64,000 bases of DNA from positions 52,320,294 through 52,384,293 of the forward strand of contig CM055104.1 of assembly GCA_029204225.1 (NCBI GenBank). The letters are read 5' to 3'. The translations under genes and the position numbers were made by a program. Positions 1 through 16,485 of this stretch are shown piece after piece (the stretch's first letter is position 1; every line of letters begins with the position of its first letter). The notes beneath the pieces were generated by a model that saw only the letters and a program-made list of their open reading frames with translations, had not been told where the DNA came from and did not search any database. This stretch comes from Diphasiastrum complanatum (lineage: Eukaryota; Streptophyta; Lycopodiopsida; Lycopodiales; Lycopodiaceae).

Positions 1-1114
1 TGTTGTAGCTCAGTCATTGACATGGTTGTTTTCACTTTCTCTTTGCAATTGATCAATAACCTCTAGGGTAGTTTGGCTGCAACTTAAATTTTCATACGCT
101 GTAGTTAGGGCCATCAAGCTGAGGCAAGACAAATGCTCCAGACCATCTTGACTTGTGTAACCTGCAACAAAGAGCTATTGACTATCTAAAGCAGATTAGG
201 ACATAGTTACAATGAATATTGATTCAAACAAGTTTTACCCTTCTCTAATCTTAGTCAAGATTTGAACATTTTTGAATCTATTCTATCCAATGCAAGATGT
301 GAATCTTTATTTTGCTCCTAGCTAGAATATGAAACTGTACATTCCACGCGAAGTTATTCTTTTAATACTTGTCTCAATTTTAAAATTTTAAATCTTCAAA
401 TCTCGATCTAAATTTACTCATGTGAATCTAATCGATTAGGAGTTCCTGGCATCTAGGTTTTGAAACTAGTATTGGGAATCTCTCACAACTTAAAGATATC
501 TTTACCATAAGATTACATGGACAATTGTGGGTTGATGTAGACCTTCAATTTTTGAAGGGCGATTGCTGGCATGAATTTCTGCAACTGCTACAACTGACAA
601 TTTAGGATTTTTTAAACCCTGGGGTTTTTTAGCCAAATAAAATGGATACAGGTGCTTGCAACACACAACTTGTATGTGTAGGGCTCCTCATGTACTCTCT
701 AGCTATGTGTCTTCTATCAAAGTTCAGTTCTCTTGCAAGAAATGTGTCCCACTTGTAATTTCTGTCCAAACCCTGGCTTAATAAGCACACTGCAAAGTTG
801 AATTCCTCACGAGCAAAAACCTTGGGTATTGCTGATATGGTGATAACTAGCAAGTACAAGCTTACAAACTATGTAGCAAGATGATGATATATGCATGCCA
901 GGCCGATCCTATAGTGGTATGAAGAATAACAAATTGATTGACATCGCAAAAACAAATTTAAGTGAATATAGAAGATAATCGTATTGATAGATGAAAAAAT
1001 CACAAGAACAAAAGATTCTCTTACCAAGCTGGAGTTTTTTAGGTTTAATGTGGATGCAAAATTGCCAAGCTCCCTCATTTATCCATTATACAAAACTAAC
1101 TTATGCTGCATATG
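1..1114. other. No gene recognised; possible upstream intron of the DEAH helicase
   Basis: AT-rich sequence with frequent stops in all frames. I see no helicase core motifs here. If the helicase fragment that follows belongs to a gene entering from the left, this stretch would be intron or decayed exon sequence. Nothing else can be supported. Confidence 0.4.
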
Positions 1115-4188
<3,074 letters not shown>

Positions 4189-4520
4189 TATAGTATGCTC
4201 AATTTTTTATTTCTTTTACTTACATGTGATTTGGAGGTTTTTGTCAACATTTTTCAAATGTTCATGCATGCCTTATTTGTGGCTTTGTTTAGGTATTATA
4301 TTGCCCTACTAAATTTAGTTTCTTATACCTATGGGCCTATGTGCATGAGTGGCCAGGCCTCCATAGCCAAATCAAAGCTAGCCAATAATGGAAATGGATG
4401 AGTGTACAACATTACCGTAAGCAAAACCTTAAAATGATGGTGAGCTGCTTATGGGCCTCCTGAGTTGCATGTGATGTTGCTCTCATCCAACCCTACTCAA
4501 CCATACTATTTAGATCACCT
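4189..4520. other. No gene recognised downstream of the helicase remnant
   Basis: Short T-rich sequence after the helicase stop codon. It could contain a 3' UTR, but no poly(A) signal stands out clearly. Short overlapping ORFs here have no recognisable domain. Confidence 0.4.
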
Positions 4521-5210
4521 AAAAATTGTCCAAGGAACTCCAAATTTTTCATATCCAACAAGCTCCACTATGGTTATAAGCTATTGGGCCATTCAACATT
4601 TAGCCAAAAAAAAATGAATATCTAAAAAAGGCCCTTTTCTAATTCAAATTTTCTCTAATGTTTAAACTATAATGTCCATGTAGGGGAGATGATTCTTATA
4701 GGGCTTTCGAGGTGCAAATAGATAGCATGCAAATAGATAGCACATAGTGCTTTAAATCTTGTAAGGCACATTGAAATCCTCAAAGAAATATGTTAATGTT
4801 CGCCCATGGCAAGGAATACAAGAATGAGAGTCAAATGAGGGCCAAGCTCTTGTTTCATGAAGCAACAGGTGCTGTCCAATCATATGGGTCAACCCTGCTT
4901 GACATTATTTTTCAAATAACCAAAACTCTGTCCAAGGAACTTTAAAGTTTCAAAAGATGTTGGGCCATTCAAAGTAAAAAAAAATGCAAATTTACAAAAG
5001 GCCCTTTTCTAGTTCAAAGGTTATTTAAGCTTACAGTATAATGTCAAAGTAGTAGGGTGGACTTTAGAGGAGTATCAAGTGCAAATAGACAACACATAAT
5101 GCTTTGAATGTTCTACTGCGTGCTGAAATCCTCAAAGACAAAAGTGAACATTTGCCCATGGTAAGGAACACATGAATGAGAGTCAAAAGAGGGCCAAGCA
5201 CCTCTTTTAA
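4520..5210. repeat. Diverged tandem duplication, two copies about 370 bp apart
   Basis: The stretch near 4520-4860 is repeated at about 4930-5205. Both copies share, in the same order, TGTCCAAGGAACT, TTGGGCCATTCAA, an A-rich run, AAAGGCCCTTTTCTA, TATAATGTC, GTGCAAATAGA, GAAATCCTCAAAGA, GCCCATGG and GAATGAGAGTCAAA. Copies differ at many positions, so the duplication is old. No coding frame is kept. Confidence 0.75.
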
Positions 5211-5614
5211 ATCTCCAGATCTTAGATGGGAGTGATACACAATGTACTACAATGTTTCATGTCAATCTACTTTATTTCAAATAAAGCTACATGTGCAAAA
5301 GAAATTCTGCATTTTTGCATAAAAATTTGTTAATGTTTTGTGTAAAGGAGAGTGGCTATCGAGAGGTGACACCCTGGAGATTCTCTTATTGCGTACGGAT
5401 GGGATGTTCCTCACACTTGAACCTTGAAGACCGACTAAACCAAAGGGAGAAATTTTTTCTCAATTAAGATTAACAATTTGAGACTAATTCATTCTTGTTA
5501 GTTTGTTTAAAGCCACAAGTTTCACCAAATTGTCATTTTTTTAAGGGAGCAGTAACATCAAATTTTATCATTTAGGGCTCCACAAAATGTTCACTTTTTC
5601 ATCAATTCAAGTAG

Positions 5615-6040
5615 CAATTTTCCTCCAATGCGACGGAATTCAAGGAGCAAGATTCACACCTGTTAATGACTTACAATAGTGGCAACAAAGACCACAATAG
5701 CTGGTACCTGGACAGCGGTGCTACCCAACACATGAGCTCTCACAAGTAATCAGTTACCGAATATGCAGCTTACAACAGAGATCAATTCATCTTGGAGATT
5801 CAATCACCATACGCGTGGAAGGCAAAGGGACAGTCAAGATCACGTTCAATAACGATCTTTCTATTTGTGTTCCCAATGTTCTTCACACCCCTCAGCTATC
5901 AAAGAACCTGTTATCAGTCTCTAAGATAACTAACGAGGGCTACATTGTTACTTTCTCTTCTGAGCAATGTACAATCTTCGATGAAGATACTACTCTGATT
6001 ACATGTATTAGAGTTAGAAATTTATATCTACCATTTTAAG
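5615..6040 (+). mobile_element. Copia retrotransposon fragment: gag end and protease
   Basis: A short piece of a Ty1/copia polyprotein. WYLDSGATQHM (around 5705-5740) is the retropepsin active-site block, and the downstream frame from 5815 has the typical LSKNLLSVSKI stretch that follows it. The frame is broken between these parts and there is a stop soon after the active site. No LTR, integrase or RT is present. It is closely related to the fragment on the opposite strand at 48443-48810, so both come from one family. Confidence 0.8.
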
Positions 6041-7354
6041 CTTTAATGACATAATCAAGTCTACTAAGGTAGGAATTTTAGTATGTTTGAACTTTGGATG
6101 TTATAGATTTTCGTTTGAATGTCGAATGTTGAAAAGTTGGCAAGCACAAAATTTATCATTTAGGATTTCATGTATTTTTAAAATTCCATGAGTGATAAAA
6201 AATTTTAATTTTCATATTGATAGTATATTTTAGTTCTAAAACTTTATGGTTTGTAGCATAGAAATTGATTATTATTCAATCTTTCCTTCAAACTCCAAAC
6301 CGCACAACTTAAATCATCACTTGTTCTGTCAATGTCTATTATTCTTTCCTTCATTCCAATCATGACAAGGCTTATTCAGCAAAAGAGGTTTTAAGTGTTG
6401 TCAACCAGCTATTCTAAGATTATTCTACCTGATTGTTCCTTTCATTTGGTCAGTTGATTATAAAATTTTACCCTTTGCTCATTAGTCACTTGTTCAGCAA
6501 GGCCCCCCAACCTTCTGGATAGGTACTGGACGAGGTACACTGCCTTAATTTAGAAAAAGTACATATAGCATCATGTCATTTTTTAGTAGATAATTTTAGG
6601 TGCAGAGAATCGTTAAGGTAGAAATGAATGACAAAACAATTAAGAACAAAATTTGAGACTAATTGTCAAAAACAAACAAAATGCTTTTCAAAAAATCTAA
6701 TTAATGAGAAGCTTTAAGGCAAAATGTGGACAAATTTGTCCAATGCAATGGACAGATTCTAATCAGTCCTTGGAAATCTGCACAATTGATGGAAGATACA
6801 TTTCAGCCTCTCAAGTTTCTAAAGCTTAGGAGATCTACAGCTTACTTTCAGATGAAACATGTTTTCCAACTACACAGGGTAAGTCAAGAAATAAAGCAAC
6901 CAGTTCCAACGTGTGGATAGTTCAACAAAAAAACATAGATTAAACACCTTAAATTCAGGATCACCAGATACTAATCTATCCTAGAATCATTGACAGTTAA
7001 AATCATACAAAGACTTCATATGATCAAAAAAAGGAACCATTAATTTAGAATATATGTATAGGGCCAAAAAGATGCCCTCAATCCCCTTGTAATAGATTCA
7101 CCTGACGAGGGATAAAAACTCAAAGTTTGATGTGGTTTCTCATATACATGGAAGTTCAAAAAAAAGCCTCGGCTCAAAATTTGGACGTATCCAATCTCGT
7201 AAAAGTATGTGGCTCTATAACATCACATATTGTTCTAAAATTTAAAGGTATCTGATTGTAGCTCTATAAAGGTAGCTTTGATGAAGGAAACAAAAGTTTT
7301 CATGGTGAAGACCTATAGATAAAGAACTTGTATTTTGCTAAAAAGACGTGTCAA
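6041..7354. other. No gene recognised; 3' flank of the H+-PPase gene
   Basis: AT-rich intergenic DNA with only short ORFs lacking recognisable domains. The part next to 7355 must contain the 3' UTR of the H+-PPase gene on the - strand. No mobile-element signature is visible apart from the Copia scrap to the left. Confidence 0.4.
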
Positions 7355-10300
7355 CTATAAGTTTAACAGCTTGAACAAAAGCCCACCATGAGCTTTGAAA
7401 AACGGGGCAAACACCAACGATTCCACAGCCATTAACTTGATCAAAATATTTAATGATGGCCCAGATGTATCTTTCAAAGGGTCACCAATAGTATCACCAA
7501 TCACAGCAGCTTTATGGGCTTCAGATCCTTTTGGTCCAAGAGACCTGGCATGCTCAGATGCACCAGCCTGCAGAGTGCAATGAAGATTGAAATTAGAACA
7601 GATTCATATATTGTAAGAATATCTTCAAAGAAAACAAAATATTAAAATTCTACATATAATAAAGAGATTACAGACCTCAATATACTTCTTTGCATTGTCC
7701 CATGCTCCACCTGTATTGGAGGCAGATATCGCAATCTACACAAGAAGAAAATGCTTTATCAACAATAATCTATGCCTATACAACTTTCCACAATTCACAT
7801 GTTATAATGATTCATAATACAATCATAGAATCCAACAAAATGAGTCGTTCTTACCTGAACTCCAGAAACCAAAGCCCCAGCCAAAAGTCCGGCAAGAGTG
7901 GGCACTCCAAAAAGAGTTCCCACAATAAGGGGAGTTAACATAACCAGCGCGCCAGGAGGAATCATTTCCCTTATTGACGCATCTGTTGAGATCTGAACGC
8001 ATCTTTTGTAATCTGGTTTTACTTGTCCTTCCATGAGACCCGGAATGGTACTGAACTGCCTTCGCACCTCTTCAACCATTGAAAGTGCAGCTTTTCCAAC
8101 ACTCTTCATGGTCATGGCTGAAAACCAATAAGGTAACATAGCTCCAACAAGTAAACCAACAAACTCCTTCGGTTGGATCACATCCACAACAGCTATTCCA
8201 GCTTGACTCACAAAAGCACCAAACAGGGCAAGGGAAACAAGTGCAGCTGATCCGATTGCAAAGCCCTGTGCATATCAAGCCAAGGAGTTTGCAATAAAAA
8301 ATAGGCAACATATCCCAGCTAGACCTAAAAGATACAGACTTAATGCGCAAAAGTGGGATTCAACTTACCTTGCCAATTGCAGCAGTGGTATTTCCTGCAG
8401 CATCAAGTGCATCAGTTCTTTCACGAACTGTATGGCTTAAACCAGCCATCTCAGCTATACCACCAGCATTATCACTGATTGGTCCATAAGCATCAATGGC
8501 AAGACCCGTGGCAATAGTACTTAGCATTCCAAGGGCAGCAACAGCAATTCCATACATGGCAGCTAGGCTGAAACTCAGAAAAATCGCTATAGCAATGGCT
8601 AAAACAGGTATGATGACAGACTTGTATCCCAAAGCAAGTCCAAAGATGACATTTGTTGCAGCGCCCGTTTTGCAAGAATCTGCAACATCTTGTACGGGCC
8701 TACAAGGAGAGGAATTAAGGATCAACATGTGGCAAATGATGATTACAAAATTCATCAAACACTAGTCAACTCTCTAGAGTTAAGTCCATCACACTACTGT
8801 ACAGTGTACTCACTGATAGGCATTTGATGTGAAGTACTCAGTAGTATAGCCGATTATTAGCCCGGCCCATAGTCCTGAACCAACACAAAAGAATAGCTGC
8901 CTGCAAAGCTACAAAGAGATCAGAGTTCTGTGAAGTCCAAAATACGCACTACAACTTTAATAGCAAAAAGAAACTCAATGGCAATGAGAATTAATTTCAT
9001 AACAGAAAGCTATAAAAAGTATCATTCAGGTTTTTCTACAGTGCAAAACATGGCTTTTTTACAGACATAAAATAAAAAACTTAGCATGGGCATTTTAAAG
9101 TAGTAAATAAATTTATGGGACAAGCTGAGGTAAGCAAAAAGGCTAGCAATCAATGGCCCTATCCTGGCCATCTGCCATTTATACATTCTCCCTTTGCTGC
9201 TCTCCTTCTGGTATCCCACCTCTGTTTTTAGCTCCAACAATCACAGCAACCCTAAATTCTCTCAGATTATTTACAAAACAAAGAAAGGATTTGTCCGTTA
9301 CACAATCCATACCAATGCATGTGTCCCTGAAAAATTCGAACGACTAATCATAATGCCGAATTACAAAAGTTCACGAACAGCAGTGTTACTGTATGACGAT
9401 ATAAAAATAGTATATTAGTGTAGAAATACAAGAAAGGACCTTCATTCAAAATGGCAACAGATTTCAGAAGGCTAATTGCAGAATGCTGATAAAAATGCTA
9501 CAATAACCCTAGAAAAATGAACCATTGTCCAATTGCCTAACACACTATGCATGGTGCACACTTACAACCCACAAAGTGCTACCTCCAAGGAGAAAGAGGA
9601 CCGGCTAATTTAACAGAACCATAAGTGAAGCATCAAGTAAAACTACTCTCTTAAAACGTGAAGAAAACCCCAAGAAGAGGGTTGCATTTTGATAAGAATT
9701 ATGACACTAGACGAACATTCGGTAGTTTAGATCTCACTTCAATATACCGAGCACATAACTAAAATTAGGTACATGCAATGAGGACATACCAATTCCTCAC
9801 AACTTTAGGCGGATGACCAACAACGTAGATTGTGAAACTCTTGGGCAGTGCCAGGTAGCAGATAATGCCAATAGCAACAGTCATAAGAACTGTAGAAATG
9901 ACCAATTGTCTCTTCAGCGTAGGTTCGATCTCCTTCACAGACTTGATCACAGAGAAATCCGTTGCAAATAGGGTTGTCGCCAAGCAAACAAAAATACCAG
10001 CACCACTAATCAACAGAGGAAAATTCATGGCGACAAAATCTAAATCTGTCCCAAAAGATGAAATGGATGAGACAACAAGAGCCGCACAGGAAGATTCAGC
10101 AAAAGAGCCGAAAAGATCGGCACCCATTCCCGCAATGTCTCCCACATTGTCACCAACATTATCAGCAATCACCTATTAAAACAAGTTTGGAATCAAGAAA
10201 AGCCAGATTTAAAGCCCGAAACTCTCCGGTGATGGATGATGCTTAATCGTCCATCTAACTTCAATAACCAAACTAACCTCAATAATCAAAGAAACAGTAC

Positions 10301-11494
10301 ACAACGAGCTAGCTGAATGATTAAATTTGATTTTATGTGATAAACATGTACAGGCTCAAAAAAAGAGAAACTTCTGACACATATAATGAAAAGCGGTCTC
10401 AAGTAAAATAAGATGAATATAAAATCTGTTATGTTCCATCAAGACAAACATGTCCAGTGTGCATGACTTTGACAGAGAAAACAGGCAACGTTAGCCATCA
10501 ATACTGGAATCCCAACATGAATCGGTGCTAAACTCACCGCAGGATTTCTAGGATCGTCTTCAGGTATATTTCTTTCAACCTTTCCAACAAGATCTGCACC
10601 AACGTCAGCAGCTTTGGTGTAAATTCCTCCCCCAACACGCCCAAATAAAGCAACGGAAGAACCTCCGAGTCCGTATCCAGCAATGGCCTCATATAAACCC
10701 GCCCAGTCATGGCCATAGTAGAGCTTAAATACCATAATGGCTAAAAATAAAACTAGCAAACCATTGGCAGCGAGTAAAAATCCCATCACTGCTCCAGAGC
10801 GGAAAGCCACAATAAAAGCCCTACCAACACCATTCCGTGCTTCCAAGGTTGTCCTTGCATTGGCATAAGTTGCTATTTTCATTCCAAGATAACCAGACAA
10901 AGTAGAAGTCATTGCGCCTAGTAAAAACGCCACTGTGCTGAAGAACGCATTTGCCAAGGCTGGAGCACATAGCACGGAAGGGTTGTATTCACAGGGTTCC
11001 TTCTTTGTACTAAAACCCTTGACAGATCCGAGAAACAAGAAGATAAAAATCGAGAAAATGCCCATGAAGGCCGCAAGATACTTGTACTCGGTTGCCAAAA
11101 AAGACTCTGCCCCTGTGAAGCAAGCCCAACTTACTTTTCAGTGTAAATCAATAACAATCCTAGAGTCTATAGTTCATGGACTCCCTCACATTCCGGGACG
11201 CTTTGCAAAAGAGTAGGAGGCAAAAGACGGGACGAGATGCATACCCTCAGCAATGGCAGCCTGAATCTCGCTACATTTGGCAACCGCATCGCTCTCATCG
11301 ATGCCACCCTCCTCCTGCAGCAGGTAATCGTTGTATCCATTATTGCTGATTGGAGGATGCTGACCATCCTTGCTGCTGCTCACCGAAACCCTTGACACAA
11401 TAAACCACTGCACAAGCGCAAAAAGGATGCCCACTCCAGCGGCCACTGGGATGAAGATCTCAACTGCTAAAGGATGCAGCACTGTGGCTGCCAT
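7355..11494 (-). CDS. AVP1: Vacuolar (type I, K+-dependent) H+-translocating inorganic pyrophosphatase
   Basis: Hydrolyses PPi and pumps H+ into the vacuole; a tonoplast protein with many membrane helices. Eight exons with GT-AG borders: 11494-11245, 11112-10538, 10172-9790, 8900-8814, 8699-8369, 8265-7855, 7735-7676, 7567-7355. They sum to 2310 bp, exactly 770 codons including TAG, so 769 residues against about 770 for Arabidopsis AVP1; phases agree at every junction. Visible motifs are the PPi/Mg site [11 protein letters not shown] in exon 2, DNVGDNVGD across the exon 2/3 join, and GNTTAA in exon 5, where Ala rather than Lys marks the K+-dependent class. The NEM-reactive Cys (KPDYKRC) and the two first-loop Cys are present. 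The ATG at 11494 gives the usual N-terminal helix. There is no frameshift or internal stop, so the gene is likely functional. Confidence 0.97.
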
Positions 11495-11522
11495 GGCTGC
11501 TGTCCTTAATGCTGCTGCTACT

Positions 11523-11558
11523 GGCGATGGCGATGGCGATGGCGATGGCGATGGCGAT
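11523..11558. repeat. (GGCGAT)6 repeat in the H+-PPase 5' leader
   Basis: Six exact GGCGAT units, followed by a degenerate unit CGCTATCGC. On the coding (-) strand they read (ATCGCC)n and lie about 30-65 bases upstream of the ATG, so they are probably transcribed in the 5' UTR. Confidence 0.9.
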
Positions 11559-11566
11559 CGCTATCG

Positions 11567-11587
11567 CTAAACCCAAACCCTAACCCT
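11567..11587 (-). promoter_or_regulatory. Telo-box-like motif near the H+-PPase start
   Basis: The + strand reads CTAAACCCAAACCCTAACCCT. This contains AAACCCTAA, the plant telo-box found in promoters and leaders of growth-associated genes. It lies about 75-90 bp upstream of the ATG. Regulatory use is inferred. Confidence 0.45.
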
Positions 11588-11687
11588 CTCTCTCCTCGCG
11601 ATCCAAAAATTGAAAAAGGGGTTTTAAGGCGGGAGAGAAGAAACGAACCAGAGAGGGGAGGGGGGGGAAAGCTCACTTGGATATCAA

Positions 11688-11696
11688 ACACGTGTC
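11688..11696. promoter_or_regulatory. ABRE/G-box ACACGTGTC upstream of the H+-PPase gene
   Basis: ACACGTGTC contains the G-box core CACGTG and the ABRE core ACGTGTC, bound by bZIP factors of the ABA response. It lies about 195 bp upstream of the ATG. ABA or stress induction is known for some plant H+-PPases; use here is inferred. Confidence 0.45.
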
Positions 11697-11899
11697 AAAA
11701 TCGTGGCCGTCGTACTCGTATACCCATCCCAAAGGACCCATCTTCAAAGTTAAAGGCACAATGAAGTTATGGATCCCATATCCTCCAATTTCCCCATGTT
11801 TGCGTTGCCAATTTTTCGAGCACACCATCGTCACATTCGATCGGTTTTTGAAGCGTTACAAGCAATAGCCAAAGAAGAAACCAATCATTATAGTCTACC

Positions 11900-14800
11900 C
11901 AAAATGGGCCAAGGATACTCTTACTAAGGCCCATTTTAGACTAGCCTGTCCCTTTCACTTGACACCCAATTGGCAAGTGAGTTGACACGCCGTTAATGGG
12001 CCACCCTCCTTTGATATTTGAATTGGAGAACCGGAATTTATTGGCCAACCATTGGCCCATTTTTCTTAACTTGCCCTTGGCCCACTTAACATGCCAGGCA
12101 ATGTCCCCAAGTCAAAAGTACGTAGCAAGGGTCCCATGCCCCCTCATCTACCACATGGTAGCAACTTAGCGTAAGTCTTAAAGGGGAGGAGACCCACTCC
12201 CTAAACCAATGGAAGAACTCCATTCTAAATTTGGGACTTGCTAAGGAGTGTAGTCTAACTTGTGCCACAACTTACGTCAAAGGTGCCATTTTGAAGTAGC
12301 CAATTTGAAGTGTCACAAGTTAAGTTAAAGGTGCCATTTTAAAGTAGCCAATTGATATGAAAGGGCGAGGCCTTCCCCAAGAATTAAAAAGCACCTTTTG
12401 TAATCACCTACTTGCACTATTCAACTCGCCTCTTCTACTCAAACCAACCCCCCTTCTACTTGCCAATAGCGACGTTTATATTACTATACAATTCCAATTT
12501 TTATATCCTATCCTGATATTATGTTTTCAAATCCATCCCCAATTTTTAAACCTATCAACCATGGCACCGAATTGTCATTCTTTATAACCAATGAACACCC
12601 AACTTCTCATTTGCGCTTCACACGTCGTGCATTATCTAATCCAATCTCTGAAACCAAGGCTAATCTTTACTCACCTCGCCTTCTAAGACCTCCATCGACC
12701 CCACCACAAAATCAGCCATGAAGTAGTTGACACCTTCTATACCAAAGGCCTTCGAAGTCAAGGAGGGAAAATCCCCACCCATGCCTATGCAATTTTCTTA
12801 CATGGATTATTAACCAATCCAAACTACATAACACAATCACATTTACCTACTCTGGTGTCTCATTTTCTTCCTCCCTTAGATTTTACGGTCACCTGAAAAA
12901 TTTCATTAGCGAAGGCACCAAAAACTCCTTCGACACAAGTAAATGCTAGGTTGCTACCCTTTTGACTACACTAGCTTAAGTATTACTTCGTTAAAGTTGC
13001 CAGAACCTAATGGAAAATCCATAAAATTTGGATCCGTGTACTCTTGTACAATATTCGATACACTTAAAATCAATCGAATATAGAGCTACCTCCAAATAAT
13101 ATGACCTTTATTCCATTTATTCACTTTAACAAATGTCTCAAAAGCTTTAGTTTGCCCAATCCTAAAGATCAAAATCATTTAGGACAAGCCTCTCGGTGCA
13201 CCACCGAAGTCAAAAAGAAAGAACCTAAAAATATCATTTACCTCAATTAACTGGGAATATTCCTACTCCAGAGTTAAACCGATAAAAAGCACAGTACCAG
13301 AAACCCAAAATTTCCACTAACTGGGTGCTTGCCTAGGGACCCAAACCACTACCATCATTTTGTCAAGATCAGTTTAGCCAAAATTTAGACCGATTATTAT
13401 AGCTTGACACAAAAACAACGGTACCAAGTTCCCAAAAAACTGGGCTTACAAATAACTATCGATGTAACACACCAAAGTTAAAAAGTCTAATGCTAAGTTG
13501 ATCGTCCAAGAAGAAGGAAAAAAAAATGAACTTCCTCCTACAAAAATTGGGGAAGCAACATCCAAAAAAGTCAAGGTTACAGCATTGTCAACCATACCCC
13601 AAGAAATCGAAATTTCTTTAACAATGAGCTAGTAACTTTAAATTTTCCGAGTTTCCAAATCCACCATGGAACCAACTTTAAAGTTACTCAACGACAAGCC
13701 CATAAAACCTCGATCAACCGGTATGCAACATGCATTAATACGGATGTTCATGCAATTCAACCAACTGTCGTCCTACCATATGTAACAAATCAACTTTAAC
13801 CTTAAAAAAAACCATGCACAAAGCTCAATGCCTAGACCCCTATGCAAAAACCCTAAAAGGTTTTGCAAAAGGAAAGGGAGTCCAGCCCTTAGCTACAGTC
13901 GTCGCCAGCATTGAGGGAAGGGAGGTTGCTCGAAGTGAGAGAGAGAGGTTTCACAACAAGAGAGGTTACCTCCATAAAATCAGGTGGAGTAACGCTCATC
14001 AGTCCTCAACAGCGCCCATTCAACAGGCAATCAACACTTCCCACATCGCAACTAGCCATATCATCTCTCAGCATTCAACCTGTGACCTTAAAGCTGAAAA
14101 CATTCAATTGCAGGGTTACCATTCTTCTTGCAGGGTTACCATTCTTCAACAAGAATTGCTTGCAGGCCAAAAACCCTCTAAGATCAACCTTGGTAAACAA
14201 TCAGATGTTCATACATCTAATTCTTTATTATTGTAGGTTACACAACTCAGAGGCAGTGAGCAACAATCCAAGAAAGGCTTCGCAGGGGTTCATCTGCATG
14301 CATCACCTACTCCAATTCTTTATCTGTTTTTTAGAGAATCAAAAATTTACAATATCCATTCTATGTTTTCAGTTCTCAATTTGCATGAAGCACAAGAGAA
14401 TTGATCTAGAAAAAACCTTAAATCCTCACATGTAGACCATAATTCAAGATTTCCAATAACAGTCAGTTTATTCATTCCAAATAAATCGATTCCTTGTCAA
14501 TCTATCAACAACAACCTGCTACTAAATCTGTATCAAAACTGTCCAAAACATTATGGATTCATGCAAATTATTCATAAAAAAAAAAAAAAAAAACAGATTT
14601 AAGCAAGAAAGTGGATCTACTCATGCTGATCATTCTACTTCAAATGGAAACTTTCTCAAGGCTTTAGAAAAATAAGTACGAATTCCACACTAATCCACAA
14701 CATCTCTAATAAAATCAAACAAGGAGAAGAGCACTCTACCACCAAGTTTGAAAAGCATGCTTCTTTAGGTTGATATTCCAAGGAATATTCTAGCCATCTT

Positions 14801-16485
14801 GAAGAACATCTTTAAAAATACAAGCATGATAGAATTTAAACGCAGAACTTGCCCATCAAGTTTAGGATTTTACTTTATCCGTAATGGCTCAGTTCTAAGT
14901 TTAAATTGTCATGGGCACTGCACATACATATGTAATTTCAAGTTATGTAAAAGGCCTATTGGGGGTTTGTCCCATGGCACCAATGTGATTCAAGTTAAGT
15001 TAGTCTCATAGTGCCTTTTTGAAAGTGACCACCACTCCAAGTATATATAGGAGTGGAAGAGTCCATTTTCGACAAGAACCTCATTTGCAATATATGCCTA
15101 TCATTTCTCTCTGAGTGTTCTCCCTTGTGTGGTTTCATATATTGTTTTACTTCACATTGTATTGTACACTATTTATCTGGCAACAGATCAAGTTAATCCA
15201 GGCCCTCCATTCTCTAGTAGGATTAGCCTTAGAGGAAGAGATTTAGTTTAGGGTTTTATCTTTTAGGTTAAGCCGTCAATTGTTAGAGACTAAGGAGAAA
15301 AAGAGAGAAGAGTGGATCTTACCCATCAGAATACTCATCACCATGCTTATGACTGTCTTTCTTGCATCCATATCCATGCTAGTTGGAGACAGCCTTAGTG
15401 AGGGTTAGTTGGGAGAAGCCATAACTCTATCTAGTTGGAGCCATAGCCGCTCTTTCTGCTCTTTTCTCATGCTTTTTGCTTGATTTCTTGCTTTTGTAGT
15501 GTACAAGTTCTATTTTGCGCGTTCAAAGCCACATACGTCTTTATTTAGTTTTTTATCTTTGTTTTTTTTTTGTCCTTTGTTGCCCAAACATGTTCTTTTA
15601 TAGGACAACAGATCAAGAAAACAGTTTTTTGAGATTAGATAGCATTAATTTAGTGATTCGTTATGGAGCATTCTCTGAAATGCTATCAAAATTGATTTCC
15701 TTAGGACGTGTGAGTATAATCTGAGTTATTTGCTTCGAAAAATTCCCAGTTCCAATGGATATGGACTATACAGGCTGTGCAGCCATCTTGTTGTCAGTTC
15801 AAGTCATCCCCCAGAGCAATGATTCAGATCACTAACTCAAATCTGCTATGAATGAGGAAGTTGAGATGATTATATTAATGCAGTATGGTTATGTAGCTAA
15901 ATCTGACTCCTATTAGTGTGGTCTGTAGTCAACATGAAATTACATGGACAAAAGAGCTTTTTAGGTCAACTATTTTTACTTGCAGATGTTCCCTGATCGA
16001 ATAATCTTTTCTGAGAAAATTTGGAAATCAGCTACTATGTAAATGCTTTAAGGACTTGGGGTGGGGGCATGTGAGCAAAGGCCAGACAACGAAGAAGTGT
16101 GTAGTGGGTTTCTTTCCTTGCCTAACCTCAATCCAAGATCTAATCAATCTAGCATCAAAGAGACAAAGTTAGTTGTCACGCATAGATTCGTTCCCATGAG
16201 AGCGATAGTATAGTTCATATTTCTGAATGTAAGATTTACATTTAACTCTAACATCCATTAACCCTAAGCATTAACACTAGCCACATTTGGCCATAATCAT
16301 TGTGAGACACCAATCTTGGTTTTGGAAGCAATTTTGAGTGATTCTCTCCATTTGTCTACATTTGTTTTGATTGTTTTGAGGTGCTATCAATGTGTACTTG
16401 ATTTTCAGGTTGAAGTCCGTACTCAGACAGGGTTTCACACGTGGGAAACCAGAAAGTACACCTACCTTCAATTAATGATTGTTCT
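11900..16485. other. No gene recognised
   Basis: Intergenic sequence with stops in all frames. The longer ORFs at 13814-14435 show no domain, overlap each other in different frames, and look fortuitous. It includes a 48-bp tandem duplication near 12280 and a poly(A) run near 14580. Nothing else stands out. Confidence 0.4.
12262..12350. repeat. 48-bp imperfect tandem duplication
   Basis: AAGGTGCCATTTTGAAGTAG at about 12280 recurs as AAGGTGCCATTTTAAAGTAG at about 12328, with related flanks including a CACAA followed by a TTA/AGTTA segment. Two copies only. Confidence 0.7.

Noticed and set aside
13814..14435. Overlapping + strand ORFs of 140 and 174 codons
   Set aside because: Different frames of the same DNA, a short internal duplication (GCAGGGTTACCATTC twice) and no recognisable motif.
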